Shown: positions 58,612 to 64,000 of the stretch, in pieces
How positions within the stretch are numbered: the first letter of the stretch is position 1
Layout: each line of letters starts with the position of its first letter
From: Pseudomonas fluorescens
GTDB taxonomy: Bacteria > Pseudomonadota > Gammaproteobacteria > Pseudomonadales > Pseudomonadaceae
Reading direction: 5' to 3'
Assembly: GCF_902497775.2 (NCBI RefSeq)
Contig: NZ_OZ024668.1
Span: 1,511,826-1,575,825, forward strand
Length of the DNA: 64,000 nt
The notes under the pieces: model-generated
Database searches by the model: none
Seen by the model: only the letters and a program-made list of their open reading frames with translations
What the model was told of the DNA's origin: nothing
Translations under genes and position numbers: made by a program

Positions 58612-59754
58612 ATGAAAGCAAAAACTCTTGCGCAAGCATTGGCTATTGATAGTCAGCTGGGATTGCCGGGTAGTGCTGGGCGTTTGCTCAAACAGATTCG
58701 TGATATTGAACATGTGGCCCCCATATTTCGGGATGCCGGCTTAATTAAGGGTGTCAAGCGGCCAGCTGTTGTCAACCTCACGGTTTCAGGTATTGCGAGT
58801 CACTCATGCATTCACCGTGCTCTGGGGGGCTTTATCTACGCATCCGCAGCTGTGCGGACAGATCTCACCATTCAGGACAATAAGGTTGGCACAGCTGGAT
58901 CCGATTCAGTATCAGAGTTAGACGACATAGATTTCGAAGCCCAGAGAAAGCGCTTGGACTTGGTGGAGATGAGGCACTGCTATGCCCTTGTCGAGCGACT
59001 GTTAAAACAGGGTGGTTCTGCCAACTTGATTTTGATCGACACCCCGTTGTTCATTGACCGGGAAATGGTGCCTCTGAAGCGGAATGCACGGCACTGGGCA
59101 GAGTTTGAAAAGACCAGAGATGTAATTGAACAATTTTGGCAGAAAAACCGGAAAGCTTTATTTCCATGGAATCCGGAAGGTCCTGTGCTCGTTAGCATTC
59201 TGGCTGAGCGATTCTCTGCCATTGTCAGTATCGCTCGCCAGGACTTACGAACTGAAGACGGCCGCAAGCACATTTTGATCAACGATGGTTTTGCACCGGA
59301 ATCGGCCGCCATGCTCGAAGGCCTAGAGGCTCGACTGAGCGGCATTGGTGATACGCGTTTTATCAATGGAATATTGGGCAACTTCACCCGAACTATTGCT
59401 TTTCGGATGACTGAAAATCGCTCCCGAATGGAACCTGCTAGTGAAGTAAACCAAGGCGTTATCGGCTTTCACTTCCGCAGTGCGCGTGCAGGTCAAATAA
59501 AGATGGCTCAATTGGCCGGCGAAGAGTCGGACTGGGATTCCGCCTTGTTAGATACCGTGGCATCTCGATTGATGATTCTGGACATGCAAAGCCAGAAAAA
59601 ATCCATGCCACTACCGCAGCTACTCAGTCGGCAGCAACTCAATATTCTCGAAAAGTTCTCTGCCTACTACCGGCAGGGGCTAAATGAAGCATTACGGAGT
59701 AACGACGTGGAAAGCACGTGGTTATCCGGTCTCGATGAGGGGTTTGAATCATGA
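58612..59754 (+). CDS. NurA-like protein paired with HerA
   Basis: The 380-aa protein precedes a HerA-type ATPase with ATGA overlap. Its pattern (PAVVNLTVSGIASHSCIHRALGGFIYASAAVR, in part; LILIDTPLFIDREM; C-terminal GVIGFHFRSARAGQIKMAQL) resembles the NurA 5'-3' nuclease fold. In classical NurA the first block contains a catalytic Asp in a DGS motif; here it reads NLTVSG, so that residue is absent or moved. It may therefore be a divergent nuclease or an inactive partner. Confidence 0.6.
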   Translation: MKAKTLAQALAIDSQLGLPGSAGRLLKQIRDIEHVAPIFRDAGLIKGVKRPAVVNLTVSGIASHSCIHRALGGFIYASAAVRTDLTIQDNKVGTAGSDSVSELDDIDFEAQRKRLDLVEMRHCYALVERLLKQGGSANLILIDTPLFIDREMVPLKRNARHWAEFEKTRDVIEQFWQKNRKALFPWNPEGPVLVSILAERFSAIVSIARQDLRTEDGRKHILINDGFAPESAAMLEGLEARLSGIGDTRFINGILGNFTRTIAFRMTENRSRMEPASEVNQGVIGFHFRSARAGQIKMAQLAGEESDWDSALLDTVASRLMILDMQSQKKSMPLPQLLSRQQLNILEKFSAYYRQGLNEALRSNDVESTWLSGLDEGFES

Positions 59755-61436
59755 AACACAAGGTACTAGGAAAGCTGGTCGGTAACACCGGCGACGCGGC
59801 ACAGCTGACTATGGTGGTTCAGGATTCCTTTTCCGTTCGTCGTGGAGAGTTTGTCCGCATCATGCATCAGGAACGCGCGGATGAAAGCGTGGTGCCGGTG
59901 CTTGGGCGAGTCACCAGGATTTCCCGAACCAATATGCTGTTTAACGCTGGATTTGGTGATGGAGTAACTGAACTTGAGTTGCTCCCCGGTGCCAGTGTCA
60001 CAGGCGAGAACCTCTACGCAAATGTCGAACTGGTCGGCTATCGCGATCCGGTTTCTCGCCAGATAAAAATTCCACGCCGCCCGCTAGACCCAGGTGCTGC
60101 CGTTGAAACGGTGGATTTCCAATTTCTAAGCGACTTCTACGAGTTCAACGAACACACCAGTTTGCACCTGGGTAATCTGGTTGGCTATGAGCGCGGCGAT
60201 AACACAGTGCCGGTCTTTTTAGACGTAAACAAACTGGTCACTGAGCATATGGCCGTACTCGCGATGACGGGATCGGGAAAGTCCTACACCGTTGGCCGCA
60301 TCATTGAACGATTGGTAGCGTTGAACAACGGAACCGTAGTTGTTTTTGATCCGCATGGTGAGTATGGAAAGGCTCTGGCGAAGGGGCAATTGAATTTCTC
60401 AGACGATCTAGCGGAGAGCGAAGACGGACGCGATCGTGCGGCACTACCCAAAATTCGCGAAACCTTGGAACGATTGCAGGAAGCCGGAGCAGGCATCCAT
60501 GTTTACACGCCACAAAATGAATCGTTCAAACACAAGTACGCAGGCAAAAACGTCCAGCTTGCGCTGCAGTTCGATCACTTTGAAATGGATGATGTGGCAG
60601 AAATTCTGCCCGGGCTGACCGAACCTCAACAGAGGGTGCTTGATGTTGCGTTGCGCTATTGGCGGACAGCCGACAAGACCGAGCCGAGGGACATAAATCG
60701 CCTTCGGCATCTTCTCGGAGATGGTATCGAAGAGTTGCGTGAATGGGATGACCTTTCCGAGGCAGAAGGCAAAGCATTGAATGGACGCAGTGCCGCTGTG
60801 ACATCCATGAAGCTGTCGCGGGTGCTCAACGAAGCGCAAAGCTTTTACTCTGCTGCCATGTCCGCTCCAACCGACATCTACAAAATGATCGGGCGTCCTT
60901 CGAATAAGCAAGGGCGACTCGTTGTGATCGATCTGCAAGGACTGAGTGATACGGCCAAGCAGGTAATCTGCGCACTGCTTTCCAGTGAAATCTTGCGCGC
61001 AGCCTCCAGCAAAACAGATCCTCTACGTCCTTGTTTCCTGGTTTATGAGGAAGGACATAATTTCGCGCCAGTTGGTGGAAATGCCGTCAGCCATCGAATC
61101 ATCAAGAAAATTGCCGGCGAAGGTCGCAAGTTCGGTGTTGGTTTCGCCATCGTTAGCCAGCGCCCATCGAAGCTCGATGCTGACGTGACGTCGCAGTGCA
61201 ATACCTTGATCACCATGCGCCTGAAGAACCCGGACGACCAGCGATTTATTGCAAAAGCATCTGACATGGTAAGTAAGGCCGACCTGGATGAGTTGCCAAA
61301 CTTATCAACGGGTGAGGCCTTGGTCTGTGGCCGATCTATTCCTGCATCGTTACTAGTTAAAGTTGGTGGCAAGGCACTGATACACGGTGGTGAGTCGCCT
61401 GAAGTGCTGCGCGTTTGGGGGAGTTTTGGTGACTGA
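59751..61436 (+). CDS. HerA-type FtsK-HerA superfamily ATPase
   Basis: The 561-aa protein has a HAS-barrel-like N-terminus, Walker A MTGSGKSYT (172-180), VVVFDPHGEYGK, a Walker B region LVYEEGHNFAP and the arginine-rich ending SQRPSKLDADVTSQCNT of DUF87/HerA ATPases. These form hexameric DNA-translocating motors, usually with NurA or another nuclease, here the upstream protein. The stop overlaps the next gene. Confidence 0.9.
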   Translation: MKHKVLGKLVGNTGDAAQLTMVVQDSFSVRRGEFVRIMHQERADESVVPVLGRVTRISRTNMLFNAGFGDGVTELELLPGASVTGENLYANVELVGYRDPVSRQIKIPRRPLDPGAAVETVDFQFLSDFYEFNEHTSLHLGNLVGYERGDNTVPVFLDVNKLVTEHMAVLAMTGSGKSYTVGRIIERLVALNNGTVVVFDPHGEYGKALAKGQLNFSDDLAESEDGRDRAALPKIRETLERLQEAGAGIHVYTPQNESFKHKYAGKNVQLALQFDHFEMDDVAEILPGLTEPQQRVLDVALRYWRTADKTEPRDINRLRHLLGDGIEELREWDDLSEAEGKALNGRSAAVTSMKLSRVLNEAQSFYSAAMSAPTDIYKMIGRPSNKQGRLVVIDLQGLSDTAKQVICALLSSEILRAASSKTDPLRPCFLVYEEGHNFAPVGGNAVSHRIIKKIAGEGRKFGVGFAIVSQRPSKLDADVTSQCNTLITMRLKNPDDQRFIAKASDMVSKADLDELPNLSTGEALVCGRSIPASLLVKVGGKALIHGGESPEVLRVWGSFGD

Positions 61437-62007
61437 CCTTCCAGCGCAAATTTGTTCCGCAATGTCCACTCTGGAGTTTGTCGATCGCAGCTATCCCATG
61501 CTGTCGAGCTGGGGCGTTCGTGACGAGGATGTATTGGTGCACAGCTTGGGTTGCAGTGCCTGGAATGAGCTTGGATCTGAGCTTGGCTATATGGCGGTGG
61601 CGGAATGTCCGGTGCCGATGACGCATGGGGCAGACATTCGGGCCGACTCAACCTGGTTTAGTCGAACGCAACGCACACCTGATGTCTTGATTGAGTTTGA
61701 ACGGTTCGATGGTACCGACCGGGGACAAAAGAAGCTTGACGAGAAGCTTTGTAATTTACTGGAGGCATCGATGAGATGGGGCGATGCCCCCTCTGTGCTA
61801 ATCCTTTCGGCATGGAACAAAGGAGTTGTCTCCGCGCCAAATAAAGAAGTGTTTGCACTGCGATGTCGGCAAGGTTTCAAATCGTCGGTTGGTGCGCAGG
61901 TGCCTTCACTTCGAAATACAGCGGTTCTTTTCAGTCGGTTTATTTTTGAGATTGAGTGCAGTGGAACGCTGCTTCTCAAACAAATGCGCTGTGAGAGGTT
62001 GTTGTGA
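61429..62007 (+). CDS. 192-aa protein, possible restriction-nuclease fold
   Basis: A GTG at 61429 with GGAG seven bases upstream overlaps the HerA gene by 8 bp. The sequence has an alternation of strands and acidic residues (AVAECPVPMTHGADIRADSTWF, then TPDVLIEFERFDG) with spacing like a PD-(D/E)XK core, but Glu replaces the usual Lys. It is coupled to the kinase by GTGA. Nuclease function is a guess from context; the family is unknown to me. Confidence 0.6.
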   Translation: MTDLPAQICSAMSTLEFVDRSYPMLSSWGVRDEDVLVHSLGCSAWNELGSELGYMAVAECPVPMTHGADIRADSTWFSRTQRTPDVLIEFERFDGTDRGQKKLDEKLCNLLEASMRWGDAPSVLILSAWNKGVVSAPNKEVFALRCRQGFKSSVGAQVPSLRNTAVLFSRFIFEIECSGTLLLKQMRCERLL

Positions 62008-63476
62008 ATATAAAATCCGCACACTTTCTGCCGGGAACTAATAAGCGCTTAGGGGATAGGTATCTCTTGCTTGAATGCCTCGGTGACGGCAGTCATGGTT
62101 GGGTATGGCGGGCGGAGAGGCTATCGGACAGTACCATCGTCGCAGTGAAGATTCCTAAAGATCTGACAAAGGATGATCGTCTGCTGGCCGAAGGGAAAGA
62201 GCTACTGACAATAGACCCACATCCCAATATTGTTCGGATTTGCGATATGGGGAGAATTCCGCCGGAGAACGAATGGTTCTTCATCGAAATGGAATACTTC
62301 CCGAGCCAAAGTCTTGCCCAAAAACTTGAGCAGAGAGGTCAGAATTTCGGAAACACGTTTGAGCGCCTGTTTGCCATCTACGCGCAGGTGCTCGACGCTG
62401 TTGGTTTTTTGGCGACCTTGCCGACACCTATTTCACACGGCGATATCAAGCCGCACAATATTCTCGTGGGTGTGGGAGATTTGGTGAAGTTGACTGACTT
62501 CGGGAGCTCCGCTCTGCCCGAAGAAATTTATGTTCGAACTAGGGAAAACGGCGGCACTGTTCTGTACGCTGCGCCAGAATTTTCCGACAGTGTCTCACGT
62601 AAGGGAACTTTTGATGACTTGCTGAGAGGCGACATCTATAGTCTCGGCGTTCTCTTGTACCAACTGCTAACGGGACAGCTCCCTCACGACACGCCATCTC
62701 AAGTGCGACGTCATGCGCCATTTAAGCGCCCCAGCGAAATCAACGCCAACATCGTACCCATGGTTGACGCCCTAATCCTTAGGTGCATGGAAAGGGTCCC
62801 CTCCGCTCGATATCACGATATTGCTTCGCTTCGCAGTGCTTTTGAGCTGGCGAGGCAGCAACAATTAGACGCGCCTCAATATTCCATAACGCCATTTCGC
62901 GGGCAGGCTTCGGTTGATTGGTCGACGGCAGTTGTCGAGTCTCTGGAGAAAAAAGACTACCTAAAGGCGGCAAGAGTTGCGGAAGAGGAGTTCGCTCGTA
63001 CCCACGATTCCGCTGCGTTGCTGCAACAGCTTAATGCCCTCTATCGCGCAAACAGGCTTTTCGAGTTTGAAGAAGTATTCCATCGAGAGTACAAGGGCGA
63101 CTTGCATGACGACGATCAAAGGCTGATCCGGTTGCTTGGGATTAAGGCATGCCTGACGCTTCGTAAGACAAGTTTTGCGAAAGATCTCATTCAAGATGCC
63201 GAGAGACAGGATGGAGAATCGTTAGAGCTTGATTTTTTGCGTGCGACCTTATTTGGCTTGGAGGCTAACTTTTCCGAGGCACGCGAAGCGCTTGAGAGAA
63301 TCAATAGAAAGTGCCCAAGTAAGCCTCACGTTTTAATTCGCTTGATTCAGGTTTGTGAGCAAGCGCGTGACTACCCTGCCGCGGTAGGGTATTTAAAGCA
63401 CGCATTGCGCATATCAAATAACTCTGTCGAGTTGGTGGCGAAACGACAGCGTTACCAGGGGCTAGGACTATGGTGA
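62004..63476 (+). CDS. Ser/Thr protein kinase with C-terminal helical repeats
   Basis: The 490-aa protein has a complete kinase domain at about 17-285: Gly-rich loop LGDGSHGWV (26-34), catalytic Lys49 in VAVK, HGDIKPHNIL (145-154, Asp147 catalytic; Gly replaces the usual Arg of HRD) and DFG at 165-167, then the SAxPE-like APEF loop. The C-terminal 190 residues form TPR-like helix pairs (YLKAARVAEEEFARTHD ... FSEAREALERINRKCP ... DYPAAVGYLKHALRIS). It is the last gene and the likely sensor or effector switch. Confidence 0.9.
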   Translation: MNIKSAHFLPGTNKRLGDRYLLLECLGDGSHGWVWRAERLSDSTIVAVKIPKDLTKDDRLLAEGKELLTIDPHPNIVRICDMGRIPPENEWFFIEMEYFPSQSLAQKLEQRGQNFGNTFERLFAIYAQVLDAVGFLATLPTPISHGDIKPHNILVGVGDLVKLTDFGSSALPEEIYVRTRENGGTVLYAAPEFSDSVSRKGTFDDLLRGDIYSLGVLLYQLLTGQLPHDTPSQVRRHAPFKRPSEINANIVPMVDALILRCMERVPSARYHDIASLRSAFELARQQQLDAPQYSITPFRGQASVDWSTAVVESLEKKDYLKAARVAEEEFARTHDSAALLQQLNALYRANRLFEFEEVFHREYKGDLHDDDQRLIRLLGIKACLTLRKTSFAKDLIQDAERQDGESLELDFLRATLFGLEANFSEAREALERINRKCPSKPHVLIRLIQVCEQARDYPAAVGYLKHALRISNNSVELVAKRQRYQGLGLW

Positions 63477-63703
63477 AAATTCGTTAGACATGATGCTGTG
63501 TATGCGCTGCTAGGGAGCGATAAGTACGTTGGCGTTTTGGTGAGAGGATCGCGGCGACCCACAGGCGACACTTGCCGTGCAAACTCAAATGCACCTCGAA
63601 CATGCAAGTCCACCGCAGTCCAACGTGGTGCCAAGGCCGAGGCGACCGCCTTTGGTGCCATCCTGAATGTTAATCCTGCCTAGGTCGTTAGTGTGACACG
63701 AGG

Positions 63704-64000
63704 CTAATCGAACAGTAGCGCCTCGGTTAGCCCCTTGTCAGGGTCCGGTTCATCGATGAGGTGGGCCATGCCGACTAGACTGCGAGCCAGCTTTTCGTAT
63801 GCAACCCATTGAGTGTGCAGGTGGTCGAACACCTGGTTAAACAGCCTTATGGTTTCAACTTCCAGGTAATCTTCATTGAACGCGAACACCTCATCGAATC
63901 GGGCGAACTCAAACTGTTCGTCTAGCATTTCTTGCTGTTCGAGCAATGAGTCATAACCCTCGCGGCACTCTTCGCGCATTTCGTTGGCGAATTCGATAAA
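63704..64000 (-). CDS. Hypothetical protein, N-terminus cut by window edge
   Basis: The frame is open from the window edge to a stop at 63704, giving at least 98 residues, with an internal ATG at 63979. The sequence is strongly acidic and aromatic (EQFEFARFDEVFAFNEDYLEVETIRLFNQVFDHLHTQWVAYEKLARSL, in part). No family is recognised. It is convergent to the kinase gene, 228 bp away, and may mark the next island module. Confidence 0.6.
   Translation of the reverse strand, partial: FIEFANEMREECREGYDSLLEQQEMLDEQFEFARFDEVFAFNEDYLEVETIRLFNQVFDHLHTQWVAYEKLARSLVGMAHLIDEPDPDKGLTEALLFD

Noticed and set aside
63498..63683. 61-codon frame after the kinase
   Set aside because: No ribosome site, Arg/Ala-rich composition and no similarity to any neighbour.

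Overview
The window is chromosomal DNA of a fluorescent Pseudomonas (P. putida / P. fluorescens type). This rests on the gene content (pbpG, nhaR, puuB/pauB, a periplasmic glutaminase-asparaginase, thrS-infC-rpmI-rplT-pheS-pheT-ihfA), high-GC codon use, and many inverted REP elements with the core GCGGGGCAAGCCCGCTCC. Everything was read by eye; no alignment or database search was run.

Positions 1-36600 are ordinary core genome. In order: a cut-off coiled-coil gene; pbpG; a Gfo/Idh/MocA oxidoreductase; a shikimate dehydrogenase-like gene; yceH; sstT; an MFS exporter facing nhaR; a TerC protein; a MerR/SDR divergent pair; an EamA transporter; a degenerate C39-like lipoprotein; puuB; two identical tRNA-Val(GAC) genes; a SPOR lipoprotein; a GNAT enzyme; a small HD hydrolase; endA with an upstream DUF1654 gene behind a LexA box; and ansB. 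The ribose cluster rbsBACRKD follows and ends in a secreted nucleoside hydrolase, so ribose could be released from nucleosides in the periplasm and imported by RbsBAC under RbsR. An I78 inhibitor, a cold-shock protein and the thrS-to-ihfA translation block come next, ending in a MerR-like gene and tRNA-Pro(GGG).

From tRNA-Pro to the right edge is a genomic island. A tyrosine integrase points at the tRNA 3' end, followed by an excisionase-like gene, two short prophage-type genes and a complete IS3-family element. The cargo beyond the IS is defence-like. On the minus strand is an overlapping pair: a NERD nuclease/SF1 helicase and a ~1600-residue protein with a sacsin-type HATPase at the N-terminus and a DUF3883-like domain near the C-terminus. 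Divergent from it, behind a 7-bp inverted repeat, is an eleven-gene, tightly coupled plus-strand operon (47172-63476): WYL regulator, small unknown, N6-adenine methylase, S-like specificity subunit, unknown 453-aa protein, 1428-aa P-loop ATPase, unknown 275-aa protein, NurA-like protein, HerA-type ATPase, 192-aa possible nuclease and Ser/Thr kinase with a repeat tail. The nuclease/ATPase/kinase/methyltransferase mix matches what I recall of the methylation-associated defence system (MADS), but this locus has more genes and carries the HATPase/NERD module beside it. It is the main candidate for a new or expanded system. The island's right end lies outside the window.
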